Assembly: GCA_964511015.1 (NCBI GenBank)
Contig: CAZEDX010000003.1
Span: forward strand, 1 to 64,000
Direction of reading: 5' to 3'
DNA length: 64,000 nt
Origin: FEN-1099 sp964511015
GTDB lineage: Bacteria; Lernaellota; Lernaellaia; Lernaellales; Lernaellaceae
Shown: piece after piece, positions 1 through 8,617 of the stretch
Position numbering within the stretch: the stretch's first letter is position 1
Layout: each line of letters begins with the position of its first letter
Notes under the pieces: generated by a model
The model's input: only the letters and a program-made list of their open reading frames with translations
The model's database searches: none
Told to the model about the DNA's origin: nothing
Position numbers and translations under genes: made by a program

Positions 1-120
1 GTCGGCCTTCTTTTCGTCGATCTCGCCGGTGAGAAACACCACGCGGTCGTTGAGCAACAGCGAATGAATGTCGTGCGCCATCGCGCCCTTCTGGTCTTTG
101 TCGATCACCAGTGGAAACAT
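1..120 (-). CDS. clpP: ATP-dependent Clp protease proteolytic subunit, N-terminal part (runs off window)
   Basis: Only the first 40 codons are in the window. The reading from the ATG at 118-120 includes DIHSLLLNDRVVFLTGEID, which matches the N-terminal strand of ClpP, the serine protease chamber that degrades unfolded proteins fed to it by ClpX/ClpA. In ClpP this segment (DIYSRLLKDRIIFLG-type) comes just before the handle and catalytic regions, so Ser, His and Asp would lie outside the window. A GGAGG ribosome-binding site sits about 6 bases before the ATG on the minus strand, which fixes the start. The gene is divergent from the acylase gene at 248. Family assignment rests on 40 residues but the motif is distinctive. 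Confidence 0.82.
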   Translation of the reverse strand, partial: MFPLVIDKDQKGAMAHDIHSLLLNDRVVFLTGEIDEKKAD

Positions 121-247
121 GCTTTTCCTCCAAGCCCCACGGAGAGCGAATGCTAGCACGCGCGCCTTGGGGGCGGCAACCGCGGCCCTTTTCCGCGCCG
201 CCGTTCGCCGGTATCATGGTCGCGCTTCTGCACACGAGGAGAATCCC

Positions 248-2842
248 ATGCGCTCGTTGGGGTCGAGACTGGTGATCGTGGTTTGTCTGGTGTCGCTGCT
301 CGCGGCTTGCGGCGGCGCTCTGACCTGGATGGCGTACCGCCGCGAACCGATCGTGCCGCAAACCGCCGGCACCCTCGATTTGCCGGGTCTGTCCGCGCCG
401 GTCGAGGTCATTCGCGACCGCTGGGGTATTCCGCACATCTTCGCCCAGAACGAAACCGATCTGATGCGCGCGCTCGGCTACGTGCATGCGCAGGACCGCC
501 TGTTCCAGATGGACATGGCGCGCCGCATGGTCGAAGGTCGCCTGGCCGAGGTCATCGGTGACGTGCCGCTCGAATCAACCATGTCCGTAGGCGGCCGCAG
601 TTCGGTCGAGCAAGACATCGGTATGCGCATTCTCGGTTTCGAACACACCGCGGCGCTCGCCATCGAGGCGATGGACGAGGCCGACCGCGCTTTTTTGCAG
701 GCCTACGCCGACGGAGTCAACGCGTTCATCACCAACAACTCCGACCGCCTGCCGGTCGAGTTCCGCCTGGTCGGCTATCAGCCCGAACCCTGGCGACCGG
801 TCGACACCATCGCGCTGTCGCGCCTGCTGGCCTGGACGCTCTCTTCCGATGCCTCCAACGAATTGGTGCGCGCCGCGGCCGACGTGACGCTCGGCGAGGG
901 CGGCGGCGCCCGCCTGGTGCCGCCGTTCAAATGGCCGGGGTCGGTCATTCTGCCCGACTACGATTTCGGCCGGCGCAAGCCGTCGCTCAAATTCGACCGC
1001 ACCCCGCTCAACCAGTTGGCCAAGACGCAGCTTTCGTTGAAGACGCTCTACGGCCTGAGCGGCTTACAGCAAGCCAACAACCCGCAAGCCAGCAACAACT
1101 GTGTCGTCGCCGGTTCGCGTTCGGTAAGCCAGAAGCCGGTGCTGGCCAATGACCCCCACCTGCCCCACCTCGCGCCCTCGCTGTTCCACCTGTCGCACGT
1201 GGTGGGCGGCAAGTACGACGCCATCGGCGCGGCGATGCCCGGTATCCCGATCATTCTGCTGGGCCACAACCGCCATTTGGCGTGGGCGTCGACCAACTGC
1301 GACGCCGACGTGCAGGATCTCTATTTGCACAAGGTCGATCCGCAGGATCCGGACCGCTATGCCTACCAAAACACCTGGGAAAACTTTGTGCGGCGGCCGG
1401 AAGTCGTGCGCGTGCGCGACGGCGCCAACTATCGCGAAGAGCAGATCGTGGTGCGCGTCAGTCGCTTCGGGCCAGTCATCACCGACCTGATCAGCCCGAA
1501 CGACACCGGCGAAGTGCTGTCGCTGCGCTGGACGGGCATGGACGTGTTGGGCCACCCCGACGCGTTCTGGGAACTTGAACAGGCGGTAAAGCCCGAAGAC
1601 CGCGAGCCGGTGTTCGCGAAGTACCGCGCTCTAAACCGCGGCAACGACCTGGCCGCGCTGCGCGCCGTCAACCAGGGGCAAACCTGCGACGACTTCTTCA
1701 AGGCTATGAGCACCTTCAATTCGCCACGCCAGAACTGGCTGTGCGCCGACGACGCCGGTGCCGGACACATCGGCTACGTGGCAGCCGGATTCATCCCGGT
1801 CCGCAACCGCGGCGACGGCACGCGCATCGCCCGGGCCTGGAACGACGAAGGCCGTTGGATCGGCTTTATTCCGTTCAACGAAATCCCGCAGGAACGCGAC
1901 CCACGCCGCGGCTACATCGTCTCGGCCAACAACCCGACTTTCCGAGAGGGCAAGTACCCGTATCCGTGGTCGGTCTTCTTCTGCCCCAGCGACCGCGCCG
2001 ACCGCATTACCGAACTGCTGACCAAACCCGACAAGGTGGACGCAACTTACATGTCGTTGATCCAGGGCGACCGGCAGAGCGGCCTGGCCAAGGTGATGCT
2101 ACCGCTGTTCATCGCCGCGGCGAAAGACGACGAAGCGCTCGGCGACGCGCGTCGCATTCTAGAGCGTTGGGACATGGTCGCCTCGCCGCAAAGCGCCGGC
2201 GCGGCGTTGTTCTACTCGGCGCTTGACGAATTGATCCGCGACATCTTCCTTGACGAACTCGGCCCCGACCTGTTCGAAATGTACGTCAAATTCGACTACA
2301 CCTATACGCCGCGGCTGCAAATTGCGATGGACAAAAAGAGCCCGTGGCACGATTCGGTCGGCAGCCCGAACGATCACGAAACGTGGGATGTCTCCTACCG
2401 CCGCGCCCTGGCCGCCGCTTACGCGCGCCTGCAGCGCGACTTCGGCCCCGACGCCTCGACCTGGACCTGGGGCGATATCCTCACTGTGACCGCGACGCAC
2501 CCGCTCGGGTCGGTACCCGAACTGGCCGGCGACCTGAACCTCGGCCCGTTCCCGCACGGCGGCGGCCCCGACACCGTGTGGGCCGCGTTCTTCTCGCCGG
2601 GTTCCGGCCATTTCGAAACCACGGCCGGCCCGGTCTACCGCCACGTGGTCGACATGGCGCGGCCGGAAAAGTCGTGGCTCGGCCTCGATACCGGCAATTG
2701 GGGCCAGCCGCTGTCGGCGCACTACGCCGACCTCAACGCCGACTGGCGCGAAAACCGCCTCATCCCCGGCCTGATGGACCGTAGCGATATCGAGCAGAAT
2801 GTCGAAGGCGTGTTGGTCCTCCAGCCGGTCAACCTGCCGTAA
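248..2842 (+). CDS. Penicillin acylase family (Ntn-hydrolase) lipoprotein
   Basis: 864 residues. The ATG at 248 is chosen because GAGGAG lies 6-11 bases upstream and it begins a signal peptide ending in the lipobox LLAAC (Cys about 21), so the protein is probably anchored in the envelope. The family (penicillin G/V acylases, AHL acylases, glutaryl acylases) is made as one chain and cuts itself; the new N-terminal residue is the nucleophile. Here the junction is ASNNCVVAG, with the predicted catalytic Ser near residue 282, followed by the conserved SRS and LANDPHL block. The usual SNNW reads SNNC, a small departure in the substrate pocket region. The substrate cannot be told from sequence: beta-lactams, acyl-homoserine lactones and other amides are all possible. 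It is followed 13 bases later by a rhodanese-like gene, probably co-transcribed. Confidence 0.88.
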   Translation: MRSLGSRLVIVVCLVSLLAACGGALTWMAYRREPIVPQTAGTLDLPGLSAPVEVIRDRWGIPHIFAQNETDLMRALGYVHAQDRLFQMDMARRMVEGRLAEVIGDVPLESTMSVGGRSSVEQDIGMRILGFEHTAALAIEAMDEADRAFLQAYADGVNAFITNNSDRLPVEFRLVGYQPEPWRPVDTIALSRLLAWTLSSDASNELVRAAADVTLGEGGGARLVPPFKWPGSVILPDYDFGRRKPSLKFDRTPLNQLAKTQLSLKTLYGLSGLQQANNPQASNNCVVAGSRSVSQKPVLANDPHLPHLAPSLFHLSHVVGGKYDAIGAAMPGIPIILLGHNRHLAWASTNCDADVQDLYLHKVDPQDPDRYAYQNTWENFVRRPEVVRVRDGANYREEQIVVRVSRFGPVITDLISPNDTGEVLSLRWTGMDVLGHPDAFWELEQAVKPEDREPVFAKYRALNRGNDLAALRAVNQGQTCDDFFKAMSTFNSPRQNWLCADDAGAGHIGYVAAGFIPVRNRGDGTRIARAWNDEGRWIGFIPFNEIPQERDPRRGYIVSANNPTFREGKYPYPWSVFFCPSDRADRITELLTKPDKVDATYMSLIQGDRQSGLAKVMLPLFIAAAKDDEALGDARRILERWDMVASPQSAGAALFYSALDELIRDIFLDELGPDLFEMYVKFDYTYTPRLQIAMDKKSPWHDSVGSPNDHETWDVSYRRALAAAYARLQRDFGPDASTWTWGDILTVTATHPLGSVPELAGDLNLGPFPHGGGPDTVWAAFFSPGSGHFETTAGPVYRHVVDMARPEKSWLGLDTGNWGQPLSAHYADLNADWRENRLIPGLMDRSDIEQNVEGVLVLQPVNLP

Positions 2843-2855
2843 GGAGGGATCCGTC

Positions 2856-3239
2856 ATGAAACACCTGTTGTTGATCACCTTGGTTCTCGCCCTGGCATGC
2901 GGCTGCGCGAAGTCGTCCGCGATCCGCGACGCCAGCCTCGACGAACTCGGCGCGGCCTATGGCAAGCCCGGCACGGTCTTGATCGACTTGCGCCCCGGCA
3001 ACGCCCTGCAGGGCGACATGAAGTTCCTCAAGGAAGCGATGCATCAGCCGCTGTCTTCGCTGATTTCGAACCTCGACCGCGTGCCGAAAGACTCCAACGT
3101 CTACCTGCTGGCGAACGACGCGAACGACGTGACCAAGGCGGCGAACATGCTGGCCGATTCGGGCTACAAGTTCGTCTACCGGGTGACTGGTTCGTTCGAC
3201 GAGTATGCCGCCAAGTTCCCGGATCAACTCCAGCAGTGA
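2856..3239 (+). CDS. Rhodanese-like lipoprotein, probably non-catalytic
   Basis: 127 residues, with AAGGAGG 9 bases before the ATG. A short signal peptide ends in LALAC, so this is probably a lipoprotein. The rest resembles a rhodanese domain: an early strand VLIDLRPG, the central strand NVYLLAND, and a C-terminal strand-helix with AANMLADSGYKFVYRVTGSFDEY. In active rhodaneses the loop after the central strand starts with the persulfide-forming Cys; here that position reads LLANDAND and no Cys is present, so sulfur transfer is unlikely and a binding or structural role is more plausible. The stop codon overlaps the GTG start of the next gene (GTGA). Confidence 0.7.
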   Translation: MKHLLLITLVLALACGCAKSSAIRDASLDELGAAYGKPGTVLIDLRPGNALQGDMKFLKEAMHQPLSSLISNLDRVPKDSNVYLLANDANDVTKAANMLADSGYKFVYRVTGSFDEYAAKFPDQLQQ

Positions 3240-4273
3240 ACGCCGTCGATCCGATCGCACCGAATCTGTATCGCTACCATCTGGCGACCAGCGCCGACCT
3301 CGCCGCGCAGCCAATCGCCGATGACGTGCTGATCCTGCCGGTCGCCGCGCCGGAAAACCACGGGCCGCACCTGCCGCTGGGCACCGACGCGCTGGTCAGC
3401 GACGAGCTTTCCCTGCGCCTCGCCCGGCGGCTGGCGGCGGCGTATCCGCACTCGCGCATCTGGCTGCACCCGGCGTGGCAACTCGGTGCCGCCACCATCC
3501 GCGGCGTGGGGTCGGTGAAGACGCCCTATCGCGTCTTCCGGCGGGCGTTGTACGGCTATTTGCGCCGGTTCGTGAAGCAGGGTTTCCGGCGGTTTATCGT
3601 CATCAGCGGGCACGGCGGCGTACCCCACGTCGGCGCGATGGACGACGTCTGCACGCGGCTGCGCCGGCTGCGGGTCGGCGGCATGCCGGTACAGGCGATT
3701 GCCCCGGCCGCGCTGGCCGCCGGCAAGGCGTTCGCCGGCGAGTATGCCGATCGCCTCCGCGACGCCGGCATCCCCCTCTCCGACGAAGAGGTCAACGACC
3801 TCGCCGAAGACCTGCATGGCGGCCGGATGGAGACCGCCATGATGCTCGCCATCGCGCCCGATCAGGTGCGAGAAATCTACCGCACACTACCCGATATTCG
3901 CCCCCCGCAACGCTGGTGGTTGAGAGCCATCGAAAATGGCCTCCGAAAGATAATTAAACGTTTGGTCAAAAGCCCGGAAACATATCGCCGGGTGGCCTTC
4001 TCGCTGCGGATCGGCGTGGCGGATTTGTCGTGGATCATCCGCGGCCGGCGCGAGGGGTACATCGGCTGGCCAAGCAAGGCCACCGCGGCCGAGGGAAACG
4101 CGTTACTCGACATCCTGGCCGACGACATCGCCCTGCTCTCCGGACGCGTGTTTTCCGGCGAACTCGACCCCCGCCGGCTTCGCAGCGCGGCCTATCTGTT
4201 CCGCTGGTTTTTGTTGGGGTGCGGGGGCGGGTTGGCGCTGCTGGCTGGACTGGTCTGGCTGTTTGCGCGTTGA
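3236..4273 (+). CDS. Creatininase-family amidohydrolase with C-terminal membrane segment
   Basis: 345 residues from the GTG that overlaps the upstream stop codon. The open frame extends further upstream, but only this start fits the operon. The N-terminal motif ENHGPHLPLGTDA is the metal-binding signature of the creatininase family (creatinine amidohydrolase, the MftE peptidase, FAPy deaminase relatives), and ISGHGGVPH corresponds to the usual NGHGGN block. A later Glu in the HGGRMETAMML stretch is a family ligand. Unusually, about 100 residues follow the enzyme domain, and the chain ends in a hydrophobic segment (LLGCGGGLALLAGLVWLF) with a charged tail, suggesting a tail anchor. The actual amide substrate is unknown. 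Confidence 0.8.
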   Translation: MNAVDPIAPNLYRYHLATSADLAAQPIADDVLILPVAAPENHGPHLPLGTDALVSDELSLRLARRLAAAYPHSRIWLHPAWQLGAATIRGVGSVKTPYRVFRRALYGYLRRFVKQGFRRFIVISGHGGVPHVGAMDDVCTRLRRLRVGGMPVQAIAPAALAAGKAFAGEYADRLRDAGIPLSDEEVNDLAEDLHGGRMETAMMLAIAPDQVREIYRTLPDIRPPQRWWLRAIENGLRKIIKRLVKSPETYRRVAFSLRIGVADLSWIIRGRREGYIGWPSKATAAEGNALLDILADDIALLSGRVFSGELDPRRLRSAAYLFRWFLLGCGGGLALLAGLVWLFAR

Positions 4274-4310
4274 ACAAACGACGGCGGGCGGTGTCCGACC
4301 AGCATGATGA

Positions 4311-4339
4311 TTGACGCCCCCCTATCGCGTGGCTATCTT
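4311..4339 (+). promoter_or_regulatory. Sigma70-type promoter of the TPR gene
   Basis: TTGACG at 4311-4316 and TATCTT at 4334-4339 are separated by exactly 17 bases. The ATG of the TPR gene lies 20 bases further on. Confidence 0.6.
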
Positions 4340-4359
4340 GGCCGCGGGAGATTTCGCCC

Positions 4360-5031
4360 ATGAAACGCTTGGCTTTGTTGATGTTGTTGGTCTGTTGTCT
4401 AGCGGCGGTGGCCGGGGCTCAGCAAGCCACCCCAACGCCCACCCCTGCCCCCGCGCAACCGCAGTCGCCGCAGGACTTTTTCGACCGCGCCGTGGCGGCG
4501 TTCCGCAACGGCGACCTGGCGGCGGCGGAGCGGGAAGTGCGCACCGCGATCGCGTTGGACAGCCGCTTCGTTGAGGCGCAGTACTTGCTCGGACAGGTGC
4601 TGTTCTACAAGGCGGCGCAGCGCAACCGGGTGCTGATCGAAAACCCGGGTGTCGGTTCGGCGATTCTGCCCTCCACCCGGCCCTGGACCAACGGCACGGC
4701 CGAGCTGCAGGAGGCGGTGGGACAGTTCCGCATCGTCATTCGGCTGCAGCCCAGCCACACCAGCGCCTGGCTGTTGTTGGCCACCTGCCTGGACAACCTC
4801 GGCCAGACCGACGATGCCGTCAGCGCCTACAAGCAGACGATCAACCTTGACCCGACGGCTACCACCGCCCGCGATGCGTGGAACAACCTCGGGCTGCTCT
4901 ACATGCACGAAAAAAAGTGGGAAGACGCGAAGAAGTCGTTCGACGAAGCGTTGCGCATCGACCCGACGTTCCAGCCCGCCCGGGTGAACATGGAAAAGCT
5001 GAAGAAGCAGAAGCCGAGTCTGTTCCGCTAA
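4360..5031 (+). CDS. Secreted TPR-repeat protein
   Basis: 223 residues. A clear signal peptide (MKRLALLMLLVCCLAAVAGA) is followed by a short Pro/Thr-rich linker. TPR units then run to the end: one at about residues 38-70 (DFFDRAVAAFRNGDL...), one after the insertion with the NPGVGSAILPSTRPW segment (about residues 105-140), and two near the C terminus (NLGQTDDAVSAYKQTINLDP and KKWEDAKKSFDEALRIDP). TPR proteins act as protein-interaction scaffolds; this one is expected in the periplasm. It has its own promoter and ends only 7 bases from the convergent greA stop. No enzymatic domain is seen. Confidence 0.78.
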   Translation: MKRLALLMLLVCCLAAVAGAQQATPTPTPAPAQPQSPQDFFDRAVAAFRNGDLAAAEREVRTAIALDSRFVEAQYLLGQVLFYKAAQRNRVLIENPGVGSAILPSTRPWTNGTAELQEAVGQFRIVIRLQPSHTSAWLLLATCLDNLGQTDDAVSAYKQTINLDPTATTARDAWNNLGLLYMHEKKWEDAKKSFDEALRIDPTFQPARVNMEKLKKQKPSLFR

Positions 5032-5038
5032 CGCTCGT

Positions 5039-5515
5039 CTATTTGTAGACCAGCTTGATGATCTCGAGTTCGCGTCGTCCGCCGGGCGCATCGAACTCGA
5101 CCACGTCTTTCTCCCGTTTGCCGATCAACGCCCGCGCCATGGGCGACAGGATGCTGATCTTGCCGGTCTTCAGATCGGCCTCGTCTTCGCCGACGATCAT
5201 GTAGGTGCGTTCGTCATCGGTATCCAGATTGAGCACGGTGACCGTCGCGCCAAAGGCGACCTTGTCATCGCGAATGCTGGCCGGGTCGATCACCTGCGCG
5301 CTGGCAATCTTGTGTTCGAGCTGGGCGATACGCGCCTCCAAAATGCCCTGTTTTTGCTTGGCGGCATCGTATTCGGCGTTTTCCGACAAATCGCCGTGGC
5401 CCCGCGCTTCCTCGATGGCTCTGATGACTTTCGGCCGTTCCACGGCCTTCAAACGTTGCAGTTCCACCTTGAGTTGCTCGAAACTGGCACGGGTCATCGG
5501 GGTCGAAGCGTTCAT
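5039..5515 (-). CDS. greA: Transcription elongation factor GreA
   Basis: 158 residues, the normal GreA length. GreA enters the secondary channel of RNA polymerase and stimulates cleavage of backtracked RNA. The N-terminal coiled coil carries the family signature ARGHGDLSENAEYDAAK, with the acidic tip residues that reach the active site, and the C-terminal FKBP-like domain includes TVTVLNLD, ISILSPMARALIGK and the terminal ELEIIKLVYK. A GGAGG site precedes the ATG at 5513-5515. It lies 75 bases downstream of the alpha/beta hydrolase gene on the same strand. Confidence 0.95.
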   Translation of the reverse strand: MNASTPMTRASFEQLKVELQRLKAVERPKVIRAIEEARGHGDLSENAEYDAAKQKQGILEARIAQLEHKIASAQVIDPASIRDDKVAFGATVTVLNLDTDDERTYMIVGEDEADLKTGKISILSPMARALIGKREKDVVEFDAPGGRRELEIIKLVYK

Positions 5516-5590
5516 CGGAATCCTCCGTCAAGCGAAACGAAAATTTAATGTGCCACCAAAAGTGCAAACTTGGCAAGCCTTGGCGGCTGG

Positions 5591-7237
5591 CTACAAGGAT
5601 GCCCGGAGCCAGTCGGACACGTACTTGATGAACTCCGGATCCACCTTGAGGTTCGGGTCCGAATACTCGGCCAGCGAACCGCGCGACGGTTTGAAAAAGT
5701 GGTTGAGCTTCGGGAACAGCTTGAACGTGTAGTTTGGCGCGCCCTGCAACACGCGCTGGAAGCCCTCGGCGTGCTGTGGAAACACCTGGAGATCCAGTCC
5801 GCCTTGCACGTGCAGAATCTTTGCCTGCACTTTCTTTACGTCCTCCAACGGTTTCATGTTGAACCACTCACGGTAAACCTGCAGGTAGACCGGCTTGCCC
5901 CCTAGCATGGTGAACTGAAGGTTGGGCTGCCGGCGCGCCTGGTCCATCACCTGCGCCACCGGGTTGGTACGCCACGCCTCCGGATCGGTGTTCCCTTCCA
6001 GCTTCAGCCGGTGCTTGATCTGCTCCACCGCCAGGTCGGAGAACGGCACGTCGCTGGGTGCGAGCAACACCACCACCTTCAAGTCATTGCGTTTGGCCGC
6101 CACCATGAGCGCTACATTGGCGCCTTCGCCGTGGCCGAAAATGCCAATCCGCGCCGGATCGACGTCTGCGCGCTTTTTGAGGAACTCGATCGCCGCCTCG
6201 GCGTCTTGCACCTCCACCGACAACGCCGTGCGGGCCACATCGCCCTGGCTTTCCCCGACGCCGCGGTCGTCTAGCCGCAACACAAGGAAGCCGCGCTTAC
6301 TGATACCATCCATCATCATTTGCGTGCCGATATTCACCGGCGCCGTCAGCGCGTTTCCGTCGCGGTCTTGCGGACCGGCGGGCGACAGGAACAGCAGCGC
6401 GGGTAACCGCCCGGCAAGCCCGCGCGGTTTCGTGATCACGCCGTTGAGTTCGACCTGCCCGCTGCTCACGACCGTCACCTTCTCTGCGGTCAGATCGCTG
6501 CCGATGGTTTGCACGGGATTGGCTTCCGCCGCGCGCTCGCCGTTGTATTTCTCGGCTTCAATGGTCATGGCCAGCATCGGCACGTCGATCTTGATGATCT
6601 GGCCGCGTTTGTCGGCCCAGACCGTCACGCCCATGTCACCGCGGTCGATGAAATAGCGGTGCGCCATGAAGTAGCCGTTAGGCAGCGCCACGGCCTCGTA
6701 ACCTAGGCGTGTCACGCGAACCTGGTCGATGACACGCAGTTCTGACGGGACGACAACAGTAAACTGCTGCTCGCCGCCCTGACGCATCGCGTAGCGGTGA
6801 ATCAGAAAGTGGTAGTGGTGCCAGATACCGACATCGAGCGGCAGCGTAGTACCGGAGATGTTCATGCGGCGCTCGCGTTTTTTCGCGCCTTCCCGTAGTT
6901 CGATTAGTAGTTCGCCGTTGTTGTAGGTCGCAGCCAGACCGCTCGGCAGGCGATTGACGACCACTTCACGCTGGTAGGCTTGGAGCGGTCCGCCGATTTC
7001 GCGCATGGTCAGCCGCGTGTATTCCTGAACGACGGACTCGTCGCGTTTGGTCGACCCCTGGGATTCGCTCTGCACCTGCCCGTCGTCGCCGATGGTCAGG
7101 GAATAGCGTTCCGCGCCGATGACTTGCCCACCTTCGCTGACGCGATAGGTGCCGGTAATCTCCTGTTCAGCCAGTGCCGACCCGGCCAGGGCCAGTAGAC
7201 AGGCCGCCAGCAGAATGATGGTCCATGTGGTTCGCAT
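5591..7237 (-). CDS. Secreted alpha/beta-hydrolase-fold protein lacking the nucleophile serine
   Basis: 548 residues with a signal peptide ending in ALA (about residue 23) and GGAGG 5 bases before the ATG. Residues 24 to about 240 form a beta-rich N-terminal domain of unknown family; the rest is an alpha/beta hydrolase core with the LSPAGPQDRDGN oxyanion region, LRLDDRGVGES, the nucleophile elbow, the acid strand VQGGLDLQV and the final His in PKLNHFF. The elbow, normally G-x-S-x-G (often GHSEGG), reads GHGEG: the DNA gives GGC where a Ser codon is expected. Asp and His of the triad remain. Either the protein is no longer a serine hydrolase or another residue acts. Divergent from the DUF1015 operon. 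Confidence 0.8.
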   Translation of the reverse strand: MRTTWTIILLAACLLALAGSALAEQEITGTYRVSEGGQVIGAERYSLTIGDDGQVQSESQGSTKRDESVVQEYTRLTMREIGGPLQAYQREVVVNRLPSGLAATYNNGELLIELREGAKKRERRMNISGTTLPLDVGIWHHYHFLIHRYAMRQGGEQQFTVVVPSELRVIDQVRVTRLGYEAVALPNGYFMAHRYFIDRGDMGVTVWADKRGQIIKIDVPMLAMTIEAEKYNGERAAEANPVQTIGSDLTAEKVTVVSSGQVELNGVITKPRGLAGRLPALLFLSPAGPQDRDGNALTAPVNIGTQMMMDGISKRGFLVLRLDDRGVGESQGDVARTALSVEVQDAEAAIEFLKKRADVDPARIGIFGHGEGANVALMVAAKRNDLKVVVLLAPSDVPFSDLAVEQIKHRLKLEGNTDPEAWRTNPVAQVMDQARRQPNLQFTMLGGKPVYLQVYREWFNMKPLEDVKKVQAKILHVQGGLDLQVFPQHAEGFQRVLQGAPNYTFKLFPKLNHFFKPSRGSLAEYSDPNLKVDPEFIKYVSDWLRASL

Positions 7238-7303
7238 CGTTCCTCCGCAACGAAACAGGCGCCTTGTTTAGCAGAATGCCGGCGTTTTCGCCAGTACGAG
7301 CGG

Positions 7304-7332
7304 TTGAACCCCGGGCGCCGCTCTGCTACAAC
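7304..7332 (+). promoter_or_regulatory. Promoter of the DUF1015-serC operon
   Basis: TTGAAC at 7304-7309 and TACAAC at 7327-7332 with a 17-base spacer, ending 31 bases before the ATG at 7364. Confidence 0.55.
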
Positions 7333-7363
7333 AACTTCTATCACTACAAGGTAGGTTGGCACC

Positions 7364-8605
7364 ATGTCCGATTTCCGTCCCTTTTGCGGTTACCGCCCGC
7401 TTCCGGAATACGCCGCGCGTGTAGCCGCTCCGCCTTATGACGTTCTTGACAGCGCCGAAGCCCGCCGGTTGGCGACCGGCAACGAGCTGAGCTTTCTGCA
7501 TGTTTCCAAACCGGAAATCGACCTGCCGCCGAATACCGATCCGTATTCCGACGTGGTTTACCAAACCGGCGCGGCGGCCCTGCACCGTTTGATCGAAACC
7601 GGCATTCTGCGCCGCGACCCCCAAGCGCACTATTACATCTATCGCCAACGCATGGGCGAGCACGTGCAGACCGGCGTGGTCGGCGCGGCGAGTGTGGCCG
7701 AATATGAACGCGACCTGATCAAAAAGCACGAATTGACCCGGCGCGATAAGGAAGACGACCGCACCTGGCACATCGAATTCACCAACGCCAACACCGGTCC
7801 GGTCTTCCTGGCCTACCGCCCGAACGCGGAGATCGACCGCCTGGTCGGCAGTCTCTGTCTGGCCGACCCCGCGATCGCCTTCACCGCCGACGACGACGTG
7901 CAACACACTCTATGGCCCGTCGGCGACTCGGTAATGACCGCGCAACTCCGCGCCGCGTTCGGCCATGTACCGTGTATGTACGTGGCGGACGGCCATCATC
8001 GCGCCGCCGCGGCGGTGCGCGTGGCGCGCGCGCGTCGGGCCCGCCGGCCGAAACAAACCGGCGATGAGCTCTACCATCATTTCCTGGCCGTGGCGTTCCC
8101 CGCCAACCAATTGCAAATCCTGGCCTATAACCGGGTGGTGACCGACCTGGCCGGTTGGTCCGCCGATCAGTTCCTGGCTCGTCTGGGCGACCTGTTCGAC
8201 ATCACGCTGGCCGATCAGCCGAACCCGTCGCAACTGCACCACTTCGGCATGTATCTCGCCGGACGTTGGTATCGACTGGTGGCCAAGCCCGGCACGTACC
8301 CGGCTCACGACGTGGTGCGCTGCCTCGATGTCCAGATCCTGTCGGACAACGTGCTCGGGCCGCTGTTGCAGATCGTCGATTTACGCACCGACAAACGCAT
8401 TCAGTTCGTCGGCGGTATCCGCGGCGCCGCGGAACTCGCGCGCCTGGTCGATAGCGGCCAAGGCGCGGTCGCTTTCGCGTTGGCGCCGACTTCCGTCGAC
8501 CAACTGATGAACATCGCCGACGCCGGCATGATCATGCCCCCCAAGTCGACCTGGTTCGAACCGAAACTGCGGTCCGGAATGGTGGTCCGCTTGCTTGAAG
8601 ACTGA
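7364..8605 (+). CDS. DUF1015 domain protein
   Basis: 413 residues, the usual length for the family. Recognised from the N-terminal block RPFCGYRPLPEYAARVAAPPYDV, the LSFLHVSKPEID segment, the KKHELTRRDKEDDR region and the CMYVADGHHRAAAA motif, all typical of DUF1015. The biochemical role of the family is not established; the HE-T and DGHHR clusters suggest a phosphate- or nucleotide-handling site, but that is inference. The gene is 12 bases upstream of serC, and DUF1015 genes are often found with serine-biosynthesis genes in diverse bacteria, so a link to serine or phosphoserine metabolism is plausible. Confidence 0.88.
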   Translation: MSDFRPFCGYRPLPEYAARVAAPPYDVLDSAEARRLATGNELSFLHVSKPEIDLPPNTDPYSDVVYQTGAAALHRLIETGILRRDPQAHYYIYRQRMGEHVQTGVVGAASVAEYERDLIKKHELTRRDKEDDRTWHIEFTNANTGPVFLAYRPNAEIDRLVGSLCLADPAIAFTADDDVQHTLWPVGDSVMTAQLRAAFGHVPCMYVADGHHRAAAAVRVARARRARRPKQTGDELYHHFLAVAFPANQLQILAYNRVVTDLAGWSADQFLARLGDLFDITLADQPNPSQLHHFGMYLAGRWYRLVAKPGTYPAHDVVRCLDVQILSDNVLGPLLQIVDLRTDKRIQFVGGIRGAAELARLVDSGQGAVAFALAPTSVDQLMNIADAGMIMPPKSTWFEPKLRSGMVVRLLED

Positions 8606-8617
8606 GGAGGTAAAAGA

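Noticed and set aside
68..247. N-terminal extension of the acylase gene from 68
   Set aside because: It overlaps the clpP start and has no ribosome-binding site; the ATG at 248 has one and begins a lipoprotein signal peptide.
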